Positions 8,912 through 17,978 of a DNA stretch of 64,000 bases are shown here, piece after piece (within the stretch, counting starts at the first letter, position 1; each line of letters begins with the position of its first letter). Origin of the DNA: Oscillospiraceae bacterium (GTDB taxonomy: Bacteria; Bacillota; Clostridia; Oscillospirales; Ruminococcaceae). Below the pieces are notes generated by a model. It was given only the letters and a program-made list of their open reading frames with translations. It searched no databases and had not been told where the DNA came from. The translations under genes were made by a program, and so were the position numbers. The stretch covers positions 2,790,001-2,854,000 of the forward strand of contig BQOK01000001.1 of NCBI GenBank assembly GCA_022835495.1. Reading direction: 5' to 3'.

Positions 8912-9880
8912 TTACCAGATACTCTTGTTGAAAAAACGCTTCAGGATAAAGTTCATGCTGACCACCAGAATCAGCGCCACAACCGAGTTGAAAAAGCCCA
9001 CCGCAGTGGACAGCGCATATTGCGGCACAAGGCCGCTGTCGTTGATGAGGCGCCAGGTGTACATGCCCAGGATATTGCCCTTGCCCTCCACAAAGGGGGA
9101 ATAAAAAACGAAGACCTGCTCAAACCCTGCGTCCATAATGTAGCCCACGCGCAGGATAAACATGGAGGCGACGGTGGGCAGAATGCCCGGCAGCGTAACA
9201 TACCGGATCTGCTGCCACTTGGTCGCGCCGTCAATGCGCGCCGCCTCGTTCAGCGCGGGGTCCAGCGCCGTGATCGCGGCAATGTAGGTCACCGCGCTCC
9301 AGCCGATGTCCTTCCAGCTGGACGAGAGCAAAAGCAGGCTTCGGAAAAACTCATTGTTGTTCAGGAACTGAAAGCGCTCGTGGCCCAGCGCGGCCAGGAG
9401 GTTGTTCACAACGCCCGTTTCCGTGGCCAGGATCGACACAAAGATACCGGCGATGGTAGCCCACGACAAAAAGTACGGGATATACATGACCACCTGAAGG
9501 CTGCGCTTCAGCGGCCTGCTGCGCATCTCACTGATGAGGATCGCAAGCATAATGGGGATCGGGAAAATAATCACGATTTTCAAAAAGCTGATGATAAGGG
9601 TATTCGCCAGTGCCGAGAGAAATTTGGGGTTGGAAAAGATGGTCCTGAAATTCCCCAGGCCGGCCCAGGCGGCCTCCAGGATGCCCCCGATGGCGCTGCT
9701 TCCGCCCAGCAGGTTTGGGTTTTCCTTGAACGCCATGATGAGGCCCAGCATGGGCAGATAAGAAAAGACCAAAGCGAACGCCACTGCGGGTATATAAAAC
9801 GGGAACAGATTTCCGTACCGCTTCATATCATTTTTAAAGCTAAGCCTTTTTGTCGCTTTGTCTGTTTTCACCTTAGCCAT
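8912..9880 (-). CDS. Sugar ABC transporter permease (LplB type)
   Basis: A 322-residue permease of the MalF/LplB branch with about six membrane spans. It has a charged N terminus, the LMLGLIMAFK-like entry (here LPMLGLIMAFKE), and the coupling loop ALNEAARIDGATKWQQIRYVTLPG. It forms the heterodimeric channel with the product of the next gene and receives substrate from the lipoprotein encoded upstream at 9993-11594. The site AAAGGAAG sits five bases before the ATG. The substrate is likely a di- or oligosaccharide given the GH20 enzyme in the operon; the exact sugar cannot be read. Confidence 0.9.
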   Translation of the reverse strand: MAKVKTDKATKRLSFKNDMKRYGNLFPFYIPAVAFALVFSYLPMLGLIMAFKENPNLLGGSSAIGGILEAAWAGLGNFRTIFSNPKFLSALANTLIISFLKIVIIFPIPIMLAILISEMRSRPLKRSLQVVMYIPYFLSWATIAGIFVSILATETGVVNNLLAALGHERFQFLNNNEFFRSLLLLSSSWKDIGWSAVTYIAAITALDPALNEAARIDGATKWQQIRYVTLPGILPTVASMFILRVGYIMDAGFEQVFVFYSPFVEGKGNILGMYTWRLINDSGLVPQYALSTAVGFFNSVVALILVVSMNFILKRFFNKSIW

Positions 9881-9934
9881 AGAAGCTTCCTTTCGTTTTT
9901 ATGTGTCGCGGTAATCTGCCCGCCTTTCGGCTGC

Positions 9935-9966
9935 GGGGCGGCCGCCCGGTTGCGGGCGGCCGCCCC
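9935..9966 (-). other. GC-rich intercistronic hairpin after the binding-protein gene
   Basis: A 13-bp perfect stem (9935-9947 with 9954-9966) lies between the binding-protein stop and the permease start, with no T-tract on the minus strand. Such hairpins usually stabilise the upstream mRNA segment, so that binding protein exceeds permease. That role is inferred. Confidence 0.6.
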
Positions 9967-9992
9967 CTGCCCAAGCGATTGGCTGCCGGTTT

Positions 9993-11594
9993 TTATTTCA
10001 CGGTATTATAGGTAGCCTTGTTTTCCCAGGTGCTGTACCATGCGTTGACCGACTCGGTCACTTCCTTGCCGCCGTTGCCTGCAAAAATCTCCCGCAGCTG
10101 GTCCACGGTCATGCGGGTGTCGCTGAACATCGTGGTCACAAGCGCGATGTCCAGCTCGCGCTTGGCGCCCGAGAAGGTGGTGTCGTACACTTCGTTGGGA
10201 GGCATCACGGCAATGGGGGACTTCACGCCCGTGGCCTCAATGTTTGCGTTGGCGCGGCTGAACAGCTTGTTCTGCGCCTCGGTCTTGCGGGTGCGGCACA
10301 GCCAGTATTTCGCGTAGTCTTCCTCGCGGGCCGCAGCCAGATACCGGTCCGACAGGTTGCGCTCGTCGTTGAAGGCCGGCAGGATGGGCCAGTACTCGCC
10401 GTCCTTGATGGTGAAGGTCTTGCCCTCCTCGCCAATGGTCAGCAGGCGGAAGAAATCCTTGTCCAGCATTTTGTCCGCCCAGTCCACGACCGCGGCGGTC
10501 TGCTCTTCGCTCGTGTATTTGGGCACGACCGTAAAGAACTGGTAGGACTCAGAGGAGAACTGGCGCAGCTTGGCCACATCGCCCTTGTCTTCGTCGGCAA
10601 CGAGCGCCGAGATGTAGCCGATGCTGTCGTCCGTGCCCTCAGCGCCCTCAATGGCGGCGGCGTCCCAGTGGAACACACGGCCGGCGCCAAGCTGCTTTGC
10701 CTGCAGCATTTTCACGGTGTTGGGCTCTTCCGCGGTCGCGGCGTAAGCCACCAGGCCGTCGTCAAACAGGCCCTGCATGTAAGCGAGGTAGCTTTCAAAG
10801 TTGGGGTGGTCGATGTAGTAGGTCAGCTTGCCGTCCACATCCACCCATTCATTGCAAATGCCGAAGGCGGGCATGATGGGCTCCTGCACAACGGCGTTCA
10901 CATCCACATGGAACGCGGCGCCGCCCTGGGGCACCTTGCCCTTGAAATATTCCAGCATGGCGCGGAAATCGCTCACCGACATGCTGTATCCGTTTTCGGC
11001 GGCGGGCACGGGGATCTCACTGCCAGGGTTGGCCTCGTTGTACTCTTTCAGCCAGTCCTCCCGGTAGGCGATCGCCCAGTTGGTCACCTTCATGGCGTCC
11101 TTGCGGGGCAGCGCGTAAAGGCCGCCGTCCTTGGCCACAGTTTCCCAGCCGAAGTCCGCAATGACCTCTTTCAGGTTGGTGGAATTGTCCACATACGGCT
11201 TAAGATCCTTCAGCGCATCCTGTGCCAGCAGGCTGTAGAACTGATCCTTGGTCACGTTGATGGCCTGATAGTCCTCGCGGTTGATGAAAATGTTGTTGAT
11301 CGCCGTCAGGCCTTCCTCAATGCCGGCGGGAACCTGGTCATAAGTAACATCGTAGCCGGTATGCTCTTTCAGCAGCGCGGCCAGGGGGTGCGCGTTGTAC
11401 TCCTCGGTGGTCACGCCTGTGGAGATGCCGTAGTAGTTAAAGCTCTTTGCGGGAACCACCCCCGCCGCGGCGGACGACGGGTCTGCGGGCGTGCTCTGCG
11501 GGGCCGAGCCCGCGCCGCCGCACCCTGCAAGGGTGCCGAGCGCCAGCACCGCGCACATGATGGAAGCGATCGCCTTTGCTGTACTCTTTTTCAT
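9993..11594 (-). CDS. Extracellular solute-binding lipoprotein (sugar, YtcQ/LplA type)
   Basis: A 533-residue substrate-binding protein. The N terminus is a lipoprotein signal with lipobox LAGC (Cys at about residue 25), followed by a Gly/Ser/Pro-rich linker. The length and pairing with LplB/LplC-type permeases fit the large family-1 type sugar-binding proteins of Firmicutes. GGAGGG lies four bases before the ATG. It captures a glycan fragment at the cell surface and delivers it to the two permeases encoded next. A hairpin follows the gene, consistent with higher expression than the permeases. Confidence 0.9.
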   Translation of the reverse strand: MKKSTAKAIASIMCAVLALGTLAGCGGAGSAPQSTPADPSSAAAGVVPAKSFNYYGISTGVTTEEYNAHPLAALLKEHTGYDVTYDQVPAGIEEGLTAINNIFINREDYQAINVTKDQFYSLLAQDALKDLKPYVDNSTNLKEVIADFGWETVAKDGGLYALPRKDAMKVTNWAIAYREDWLKEYNEANPGSEIPVPAAENGYSMSVSDFRAMLEYFKGKVPQGGAAFHVDVNAVVQEPIMPAFGICNEWVDVDGKLTYYIDHPNFESYLAYMQGLFDDGLVAYAATAEEPNTVKMLQAKQLGAGRVFHWDAAAIEGAEGTDDSIGYISALVADEDKGDVAKLRQFSSESYQFFTVVPKYTSEEQTAAVVDWADKMLDKDFFRLLTIGEEGKTFTIKDGEYWPILPAFNDERNLSDRYLAAAREEDYAKYWLCRTRKTEAQNKLFSRANANIEATGVKSPIAVMPPNEVYDTTFSGAKRELDIALVTTMFSDTRMTVDQLREIFAGNGGKEVTESVNAWYSTWENKATYNTVK

Positions 11595-11669
11595 AATACC
11601 CTCCTGTTAAACAAAATTTTATATGGCTGCAAACAAGTTTTCACAGCGCATGCCAAACGAAAGATGGGG

Positions 11670-12968
11670 TCAGTGCAGATAAAGCCGGATGTTCGTCCAC
11701 GCGGCAACGGGGGAATTGGTTTTGTCGGTCACGCCCTGAATGGTGGGGCACTGCTGCCAGGTCTCGCCAAAGTCCTCCGAAACCAGAAAATAGGTGGAAG
11801 CCTCCTGGTTCCCGGGGATCTGGCGCGGGTTGATGTACTCTGCAAACAGCGGCGCAACACCCTCCCACACCGGATCAAACGACACCTGGCCGTCTGTCAC
11901 ATAGTCCCTGTCATACAGGGTCTGCGCGTCTGCGCCCACATGGGCAACGATCCCCCACTGGTCCCGCCCGATAAAGGAATCCTGCTCCAGGTCGTACGCC
12001 AGATACTTGGCATGGTTCGCCGGCACGAACTGAAAACCGCCCATCAGGTTGGTGTCGTTGGTCGCGCCGATCCGGGGCGAGGTGGACAGGCACAGCACGC
12101 CCGGGTGTGCCGCGCGCACCCTTCCCACCTCCGCATACTGGCTGCCGATGAAGCGCCCCGTGCCCTGCACGCGCTGGATCAGATCCGCCACGTGTTTTTC
12201 CGTGCCGTCGGGGTAATGCACCAGCACCCTCCCGTTCTGCGCCTGGGTCTGGCCCGCGAGCGTGTCCCCCGCGGCCCAGTTTTCAAACTCGATGTAATCC
12301 GGGCTGCCGTTCCCGGTAGCCGCCGTGTAGACCTCGATCATAATGCGTTTGGGGATAGGCTTGGTAAAATCGCCGTTGAAATACGAGTCCATGGTCTCCC
12401 AGGTGGACTGCGGGGTGTAATATTTCACGGGGCTCCCCACATAGGGCGCCACATATCCGCCAAAGATGTTCGAGCCGCCGGGCACCGAGGTGTAGATCAT
12501 GGAATCGCTGTAGCTTCCCCCGGCCGCGGCATAATCCTCGTTGATGCCCACGCTGATCTGCCAGGGCATCCAGGCGTCCGGCGCAAGGGGGTCATACCCG
12601 GCCTGCGGGCCCAGCTTCAGGTGCAGCGCGTTCACGCCGGTGGCGGTCACGCAGGAATAGGTTCCGTCGATGGCTTTGTCGTAGTGGGCCGCCCAAAAGC
12701 CTGCACTCGAGTTTTTCGCCGCCGTGGCTGGCCGGTACACATAGCCGATGACCGTGTGCTTGCCCTGTAGGTCAATCACGCTTACGGCGCCGCCCTCGTA
12801 GTTTTCAATGTAAATCTTATGTTTGAGCGTATAGGTCGGGCTGTTCTCAGCCGCGGCTTCGGGCGGCAGCTGGGAATTGGTAAAATTGTTGGAAGTGGCA
12901 AACGCGTGAAAAGGAACGACCGTGACCGCCAAAAGGAATGCCGTGAGCACCGTGATGAGCCGTTTCAT
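11670..12968 (-). CDS. Exported protein of unknown function
   Basis: A 432-residue protein with a classical signal peptide (basic start, hydrophobic core, likely cleavage after AFA near residue 24) and no lipobox or sortase motif, so it should be released or loosely wall-bound. I do not recognise the family. The body is rich in Tyr, Gly and Asn and looks beta-rich; the C-terminal part has SEDFGETWQQ, similar to the Asp-box turn of sialidase-like beta-propellers, but I see only one such motif. It lies between the FAD oxidoreductase and the binding lipoprotein in the GH20 operon, so an extracellular glycan-binding or cutting role is plausible. Confidence 0.7.
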   Translation of the reverse strand: MKRLITVLTAFLLAVTVVPFHAFATSNNFTNSQLPPEAAAENSPTYTLKHKIYIENYEGGAVSVIDLQGKHTVIGYVYRPATAAKNSSAGFWAAHYDKAIDGTYSCVTATGVNALHLKLGPQAGYDPLAPDAWMPWQISVGINEDYAAAGGSYSDSMIYTSVPGGSNIFGGYVAPYVGSPVKYYTPQSTWETMDSYFNGDFTKPIPKRIMIEVYTAATGNGSPDYIEFENWAAGDTLAGQTQAQNGRVLVHYPDGTEKHVADLIQRVQGTGRFIGSQYAEVGRVRAAHPGVLCLSTSPRIGATNDTNLMGGFQFVPANHAKYLAYDLEQDSFIGRDQWGIVAHVGADAQTLYDRDYVTDGQVSFDPVWEGVAPLFAEYINPRQIPGNQEASTYFLVSEDFGETWQQCPTIQGVTDKTNSPVAAWTNIRLYLH

Positions 12969-13069
12969 TTTATTCCCTCCTCATTTTGTCGTTTTATTTT
13001 GAAGCTGTATCCCCTGCGGCATGCTGTGCGCCCCTTTCAGGTACAAAAGGCGCACGGCGCGCCGTATTT

Positions 13070-14422
13070 TCATATCCAGCGCTTGCCGGGCACCGCGCCC
13101 TCGTCGGCCAGCAGCTTTTGCAGCTTTGGCACCGAGATCGCGCCGCAGGCCTTTTTCTCGGCGACCGCCATGCTGGCGGCCGCTCCCGCGGCCTGCCCCA
13201 GGGCCATTGCCGTTGCGGTGATGCGGGCCGATGCAATTGCCTCGTGGGTCGCGGAGATGCAGCGCCCTGTTACCAACAGGTTCGGTACCTTCCTGGGTAC
13301 CATTACCCCGTACGGGATATCATAGCAGCAGATGCGCTCCTTGCGGATCCAGTTCAGCTCCGCCCCCACAGGGTCGTGGATATCAATTGGGAAGGCGCAC
13401 ACCGCCACGCTGTCCTCACACTCCGCGCTGTTTATCACCATCTCGGCCGTCAGCGTTTCCATGCCCAAAATGCGGCGGCTCTCCCGCACGCCCGTCATCG
13501 CGGCAATGGAGCGCAGCTGTGCAGCCGCAAAACCGGGAATATACTTTTTCAGGAACGCGGTAACAATGCCCACCTGCTTGTGTGCCTCAAATTCCGCCGC
13601 CGTCAGATCCTTCGCGTTCACGCCGGAAAGCCTTGTCACGCGCGTCATGTTCACCAGCACTTCGCCCGCGTGCACGCTCTGGAAAAACAGAACACGGTCG
13701 CGCGGCAGCGGGAAATCCCCGTTCTCCTTTGCCTGCGCCACCAGGCTGAAAAAGCCCGACACCGCCAGATATTTTCTGAGATCGCAGTCCATGTTCAGGA
13801 TAAACTGCTCCGGGTTTTCCAGCACATATTCCGTAGTTTTTTCCAAATCCACATTGTTCAGCGAAAACATCAGCGACATCGGCTGCGCCATGCCGTCGTG
13901 CTTGCGGCCAAGCATAAATTCCACATCGCACAGGGCGGCGAGATCCGCGTCGCCCGTGGCGTCGATGAACACCTTGCCCTTGTAGGTGGCTTTTCCGCTT
14001 TTGTTCAGCACCCGCACCGCCTGGATCTGCCCGTCCTCCAGCTCCACCGATTCCAGGAATGTGTGCAGCAGCACGGTGATGTTCGGCTCGGTGGAAAGCA
14101 TCTCAAAGTAGACCAGCTTGAGCAGTTCCGAGTCGATGGGCGTGATGGTCGATACCATCCCGATGGGATCCGGGATATGCCCCAAAGTGCCGCCCCGGGC
14201 CGCAAGGCGGTCCACGATCTCCTGCGCAATGCCCTTGACCACCTGTTTATCCCCTGCATGGAAGGTCATCAGCGGCGCCACCATGGCGGAGGTGTTGGTC
14301 CCGCCCGGATATCCGTTTTTGTCGATGAGCAGGACGCTCATGCCCCTGCGCGCCGCGCACACAGCCGCGTTGATCCCGCTGGAACCTGCCCCGACCACAA
14401 TGATGTCATATACTTTTTTCAC
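13070..14422 (-). CDS. FAD-dependent oxidoreductase (FAD_oxidored type)
   Basis: A 450-residue flavoprotein. The dinucleotide-binding motif VVGAGSSGINAAVCAARRG lies at the N terminus, with GGTNTSAMVAP following, and DATGDADLAAL near residue 175 is the typical second FAD contact. The C-terminal VTGRCISATHEA closes the FAD site. The GTG at 14422 is preferred over the TTG at 14443 because AGGTGG lies seven bases before the GTG. It directly follows the ROK regulator (26 bp). Members of this family often sit in sugar-utilisation operons of Firmicutes; the substrate is unknown. Confidence 0.85.
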   Translation of the reverse strand: MKKVYDIIVVGAGSSGINAAVCAARRGMSVLLIDKNGYPGGTNTSAMVAPLMTFHAGDKQVVKGIAQEIVDRLAARGGTLGHIPDPIGMVSTITPIDSELLKLVYFEMLSTEPNITVLLHTFLESVELEDGQIQAVRVLNKSGKATYKGKVFIDATGDADLAALCDVEFMLGRKHDGMAQPMSLMFSLNNVDLEKTTEYVLENPEQFILNMDCDLRKYLAVSGFFSLVAQAKENGDFPLPRDRVLFFQSVHAGEVLVNMTRVTRLSGVNAKDLTAAEFEAHKQVGIVTAFLKKYIPGFAAAQLRSIAAMTGVRESRRILGMETLTAEMVINSAECEDSVAVCAFPIDIHDPVGAELNWIRKERICCYDIPYGVMVPRKVPNLLVTGRCISATHEAIASARITATAMALGQAAGAAASMAVAEKKACGAISVPKLQKLLADEGAVPGKRWI

Positions 14423-14448
14423 GAGTGTTCCACCTTTATCCAAGTAAT

Positions 14449-15366
14449 TTAAAGCATGAAATAGATCGATTCAAACCATTCGCGCTGCGTCACGGCCGCC
14501 ATGCTCACCGGGTAGGTGTCCTGCGAGTGCCGGATGTAATGGACCTGGCCGCCGAACCCCTTGGTGCTCTCGCACACTTTATTTCTGAATTCCTCGGTCT
14601 CGTAGCCCACGATCAGCTGCGAGATCCCCAAAAAGTGAAGCAGCCCCAGCCAGGCTGGGCCGAGCTCCTGTGTGCCGCACAGATCGCCCGTGGCGTTGTC
14701 CGCGCCGCGGCACAGGCGGCCGTCCAGCACCAGCGCCGCCTTGCCGCCGGGCGCCTCGCTGATGTACAGATAATGCTTTTCCCCGCGGGCACAGCCCATC
14801 ATGCCCTCGTAGATCGCCCCCGCGTTGATCTGATGATCCAGGTGGGTAAAGACCATGTACTGGCGCTCAATGATCTCTTTCAAATGCACAAACTGCCAGC
14901 CAAACTCCGGCGCTGAAACAATGATCTGTTCCTCATAGTCCAGCTTTCCGGCCACCCCGACCCCGATGCCCAACACGTTTTTGTTGTGGGCGATCTCCGC
15001 ATTCAAAAGCTCCATGATCGCATGCAGGGGCACCGTGCCGCCGTCCAGCGGAAAGGAAATGCGTTTCAGGATCTGCGCTTCACAGTCGGTAACGACGCCC
15101 TGAATTCCCTCCGGGCGCAGGTCCAGGCCAATGAAGCAGCCATAGGCGCTGTTGACGCGGTAGATGGTGGAGCGGCGCCCGCCGGAAGAATCGTCCATTC
15201 CGTTCACGACCAGCAGCTTGAGCTTCAACAGGCTGTTCACGCAGGAAGACACCGTGGAGGTGCTCAGCCCTGTGTCTTCCACGATCTCCGCTTTCGTTGC
15301 ACAGCGGCGCGCCATCAGGCAAAGCATAATCTGCTTAATATTGTGGATTTTGATCTGATCAAGCAT
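14449..15366 (-). CDS. ROK family transcriptional regulator
   Basis: A 305-residue protein with an N-terminal winged helix (KAEIVEDTGLSTSTVSSCVNSL) and a C-terminal ROK sugar-sensing domain beginning at CFIGLDLRPEG. The ROK half includes GIGVGVAGKLD but shows no complete Cys-rich zinc motif, only a single Cys cluster near CARGEKH. Start at 15366 (ATG) is preferred over the GTG at 15375, because GAGGTG then has normal spacing. It is the first gene of the operon, and its own promoter carries a palindromic operator, so autoregulation and repression of the whole operon relieved by a sugar ligand is the likely mode. Confidence 0.87.
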   Translation of the reverse strand: MLDQIKIHNIKQIMLCLMARRCATKAEIVEDTGLSTSTVSSCVNSLLKLKLLVVNGMDDSSGGRRSTIYRVNSAYGCFIGLDLRPEGIQGVVTDCEAQILKRISFPLDGGTVPLHAIMELLNAEIAHNKNVLGIGVGVAGKLDYEEQIIVSAPEFGWQFVHLKEIIERQYMVFTHLDHQINAGAIYEGMMGCARGEKHYLYISEAPGGKAALVLDGRLCRGADNATGDLCGTQELGPAWLGLLHFLGISQLIVGYETEEFRNKVCESTKGFGGQVHYIRHSQDTYPVSMAAVTQREWFESIYFML

Positions 15367-15380
15367 CTCTGCCACCTCAA

Positions 15381-15407
15381 AACTTTTTACGAAGCTCGTA
15401 AAAAGTT
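15381..15407. promoter_or_regulatory. Palindromic operator of the ROK operon
   Basis: Perfect 12-bp arms AACTTTTTACGA and TCGTAAAAAGTT are separated by 3 bp. The palindrome lies just downstream of the -10 box, between promoter and regulator start, where a bound dimer would block transcription. The arms resemble NagC/XylR-type ROK operators (TTTTACGA core). The cognate regulator is presumably the adjacent ROK protein. Confidence 0.82.
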
Positions 15408-15418
15408 ATTATGGCTAT

Positions 15419-15447
15419 ATCATATAGCGCGTTTTTTGAGAAGTCAA
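15419..15447 (-). promoter_or_regulatory. SigA-type promoter of the GH20/DUF4127 operon
   Basis: On the minus strand, TTGACT (15442-15447) is followed by a 17-bp spacer and TATGAT (15419-15424). This near-consensus promoter drives the ten-gene operon that ends at 1868. Confidence 0.85.
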
Positions 15448-15525
15448 TATGATATTTGATTTTATGTACAAATAAACAATCCGCTGGGCAAAATTTTATA
15501 CATTATCGATATTCTTCCGCCGCAT

Positions 15526-15555
15526 AAAAAAGCAGCCGCAGCAAAACTGCGGCTG
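15526..15555 (-). terminator. Terminator of the efflux-carrier gene
   Basis: A 9-bp stem (15533-15541 with 15547-15555) is followed on the minus strand by CTTTTTT. It lies just after the carrier gene stop. Confidence 0.85.
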
Positions 15556-15576
15556 TGCCTGCGGACCATCTGCTTT

Positions 15577-16506
15577 TTACCATGCCTGATACAGCATCAC
15601 CATCAGCGGCATGGTCAGGATGCACAAAAGGGTGGTCATCACGTTGATCTTGCTGGCATAGGCCGAATCGCCTCCATACACCTGCGCCATCTGCACAATG
15701 GCCGCGGCGCTGGGCGCGGTGGTTGCCAAAAAGCTCACCAGCAAAATCGTGTCGCCGTCCGGGGTAAGCGCCGCCATGCCGCTGCACTTCAGTACCGCCA
15801 AAAACAGCAGCGGATACAAAAGCAGCCGAAGCGCGCTCACCAGGTATACGCGCCTGGTGGCGAACACCTCCTTTAAAGGCATGTACCCCACCAGAATGCC
15901 GGTCACGATCATGCTCAGCGGGCCCACCATCTGCCCCACCGACGCCACGGTCTCGCGCAGCAGCGCGGGCATGCGCAGCTGCCCCAAAAACATCACAATG
16001 CCCGCCGCCGTGACCAGCAGGTTGATATTGGTGAAGACCTTTTTCCAGCCAAATCCCTTTTCCCCGCTCATGATGCGCTTGCCGTGAGTCCAGATAAAGG
16101 CCGTCTGCACGGTGATATACGCGCAGCTGTACAGCACCCATTCGCCGCCCAGCACATACCCCACCACCGGAATGATCAGGTTCGCCGCATTGGAGTAATA
16201 GGCCGAGCACACCTCCACCCCATCCATGTGCAGCAGCCTTTGGCAGGCCGCATTTACCGCCATCAGCAAAAGATGTGCCAGAAGTGCGGCTGCAAACGCC
16301 AGCAGCAGCCCCCGGAGCTTCTCTTTGCTGAAGCTCTCCTGAAAGGCGTTCAGGATGGAGCAGGGCATCACCAGATACAGCACCAGCTTGGAAACGACCT
16401 TGCTGTCCGCCTCGGACAAAAAGCGTATTTTCGCAATGATAAACCCCATGAGCAGCATAAAGAACAGTTCCGCGATCTGCCGGATCAGCAGCAGGCTCAC
16501 TTCCAT
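15577..16506 (-). CDS. Auxin efflux carrier (AEC) family transporter
   Basis: A 309-residue integral membrane protein of about ten spans with the AEC family pattern: paired five-helix halves, SKLVLYLVMPCSILNAF in the first half and a late FLATTAPSAAAIVQMAQ helix with broken Pro-Ser segment. Family members export small organic acids or amino-acid-like anions; the substrate here is unknown. The start at 16506 is supported by GAGGGGGG upstream and by the hydrophobic N-terminal helix; an upstream in-frame extension is low-complexity and overlaps the preceding terminator. It is probably monocistronic, with terminators on both sides. Confidence 0.85.
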   Translation of the reverse strand: MEVSLLLIRQIAELFFMLLMGFIIAKIRFLSEADSKVVSKLVLYLVMPCSILNAFQESFSKEKLRGLLLAFAAALLAHLLLMAVNAACQRLLHMDGVEVCSAYYSNAANLIIPVVGYVLGGEWVLYSCAYITVQTAFIWTHGKRIMSGEKGFGWKKVFTNINLLVTAAGIVMFLGQLRMPALLRETVASVGQMVGPLSMIVTGILVGYMPLKEVFATRRVYLVSALRLLLYPLLFLAVLKCSGMAALTPDGDTILLVSFLATTAPSAAAIVQMAQVYGGDSAYASKINVMTTLLCILTMPLMVMLYQAW

Positions 16507-16529
16507 GGGCTTTCCCCCCTCTTGTTCCA

Positions 16530-16562
16530 GCCAAAAACAAGCCCCGCCTTGAAAGCGGGGCT
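16530..16562 (-). terminator. Terminator of the PRPP synthetase gene
   Basis: An 8-bp GC stem (16540-16547 with 16555-16562) is followed on the minus strand by TTGTTTTT. It separates the PRPP synthetase gene from the carrier gene. Confidence 0.75.
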
Positions 16563-16580
16563 CATCTCTCGTTTTTTTGC

Positions 16581-17738
16581 TTATTCCTTCACGCCGTAAC
16601 GCTTGAGCAGCGCCTGGATCTTGGCGTTGGGGTCGATGATCGAGCCAACGCTCATATCGTGGTTGATGGCGGCCACAAAATAGGCAATATACTTGGACAC
16701 ATCCACCTCGTGGAACCACTCGCGGCTCAGCAGCTCGGGCGTGCGGTAGGTCAGGTTCGAGCCGTACACCCCGCTGATGATGCCGTCGGCATAGGCCTTG
16801 TCGAACTCGGCCAGGCCGCCGGTAAAGATCGCGTAGGTGGCGTTGCAGAAAATGCGTTTGGCACCGCGCTTTTTCAGTTCATACCCGATGTCCAGCATGC
16901 TCTCGCCCGAGGAGATGATGTCGTCGGCAATGAACACGTCCCGGCCCTCCACGCTCTCGCCCAGATACTCGTGGGCCACAATGGGGTTGCGGCCGTTCAC
17001 CACGCGGCTGTAATCGCGCCGCTTGTAGAACATGCCCAGGTTCACGCCCAAAACGCTGGCGTAATACATGTTGCGGTTCATGGCTCCCTCGTCCGGGCTT
17101 ATGACCATAAAGTCCTCCGGGTCGGGGCGGAAGTCGGGGATGCTCTTGAACATGGTCTTGAGCACCTGATAGGTGGGCATCACGTTGTCCATGCCCATCA
17201 GGGGCACCGCGTTGGACACGCGGGGGTCGTGGGCGTCAAAGGTGATGATATTTTCCACACCCATATCCTGCAGCTCCTGCAGGGCATAGGCACAGTCCAG
17301 GCTTTCACGGTAAGCGCGGCGGTGCTGGCGGCTGCCGTAGAGCAGGGGCATAATGACGGTGATGCGGTGTGCCTTGCCGCTGGCGGCCTGGATCAGGCGC
17401 TTGAGATCCTGGTAATGGTCGTCCGGGCTCATGCAGTTCTCGTGGCCGAACATGGTGTATTTGCAGCTGTAGTTGCCCACGTCCACCACAATGTACAAAT
17501 CATCGCCGCGGATGGTATTTTTGATCAGGCCCTTGCCGTCGCCGGAAGAAAAGCGGGGGCATTCGCTGGGAATAATAAAGGTTTCCTTCTCCATGCCCTT
17601 GCGCTTGGCCCAGCGCACCAGGTGGCGGTCGATCAGGGCGGTGAGCTCACGGGCGCCGGGGGTGGCGATCAGCCCCATGTCGGCCACGCCGTTTCCCTCA
17701 ATAAAAAACTCGGTGTTGTTCGGCTGCTGCTGCATCAC
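16581..17738 (-). CDS. prs: Ribose-phosphate pyrophosphokinase
   Basis: A 385-residue cytoplasmic PRPP synthetase, which makes PRPP from ribose 5-phosphate and ATP for nucleotide, His, Trp and NAD synthesis. The PRPP-binding loop DVFIADDIISSGESMLDIG lies near residue 275, and YGSRQHRRAYRESL and DAHDP are the ATP- and metal-binding segments. It is longer than the usual 310-320-residue bacterial enzyme, with an extra 50 or so N-terminal residues and insertions, as in the larger clostridial variant. AGGAGA precedes the start. It stands alone between the end of the ribosomal operon and the carrier gene. Confidence 0.9.
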   Translation of the reverse strand: MMQQQPNNTEFFIEGNGVADMGLIATPGARELTALIDRHLVRWAKRKGMEKETFIIPSECPRFSSGDGKGLIKNTIRGDDLYIVVDVGNYSCKYTMFGHENCMSPDDHYQDLKRLIQAASGKAHRITVIMPLLYGSRQHRRAYRESLDCAYALQELQDMGVENIITFDAHDPRVSNAVPLMGMDNVMPTYQVLKTMFKSIPDFRPDPEDFMVISPDEGAMNRNMYYASVLGVNLGMFYKRRDYSRVVNGRNPIVAHEYLGESVEGRDVFIADDIISSGESMLDIGYELKKRGAKRIFCNATYAIFTGGLAEFDKAYADGIISGVYGSNLTYRTPELLSREWFHEVDVSKYIAYFVAAINHDMSVGSIIDPNAKIQALLKRYGVKE

Positions 17739-17780
17739 AGTAAACTCTCCTGTTCTTTTGATTTACCTCGAAAATAACCG

Positions 17781-17826
17781 TGCCCCCGTGTGCTGCGGGG
17801 GCATACAAATTTACAATTAGATAGTA
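17781..17826 (-). promoter_or_regulatory. Possible prs promoter and leader hairpin
   Basis: On the minus strand, TGATACTAT (TACTAT at 17821-17826) looks like an extended -10 box with a weak -35. Just downstream a hairpin with 8-bp stem (17781-17788 with 17796-17803) lies in the prs leader; it is followed by GGTTATTTTC, too poor in T to be a confident terminator. Confidence 0.4.
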
Positions 17827-17978
17827 TCACACTTTTGCCAAAAGGAACAGCAAAATCCCCGCTTTCCCGCATTTTCTGCGGCTTGTCGTATGCCCTGCGG
17901 GAATCCGATGGTACAAATTGTCGAATATGCCCAAAATCCGTTTTTCCGCGGCATTCCCAAGCTTTGAGCGGCAATACA

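Noticed and set aside
10668-12770. A 700-codon open frame on the plus strand, antisense to the binding protein and the exported protein
   Set aside because: In GC-rich DNA the antisense frame of a real gene often lacks stops. The translated sequence is low in domain-like pattern and rich in His, Arg and Gly, while the minus strand has clear genes with binding sites and a signal peptide.
17781-17803. Leader hairpin of prs as a terminator or purine riboswitch
   Set aside because: The stem is short, lacks a T-tract and has no riboswitch core that I can recognise.
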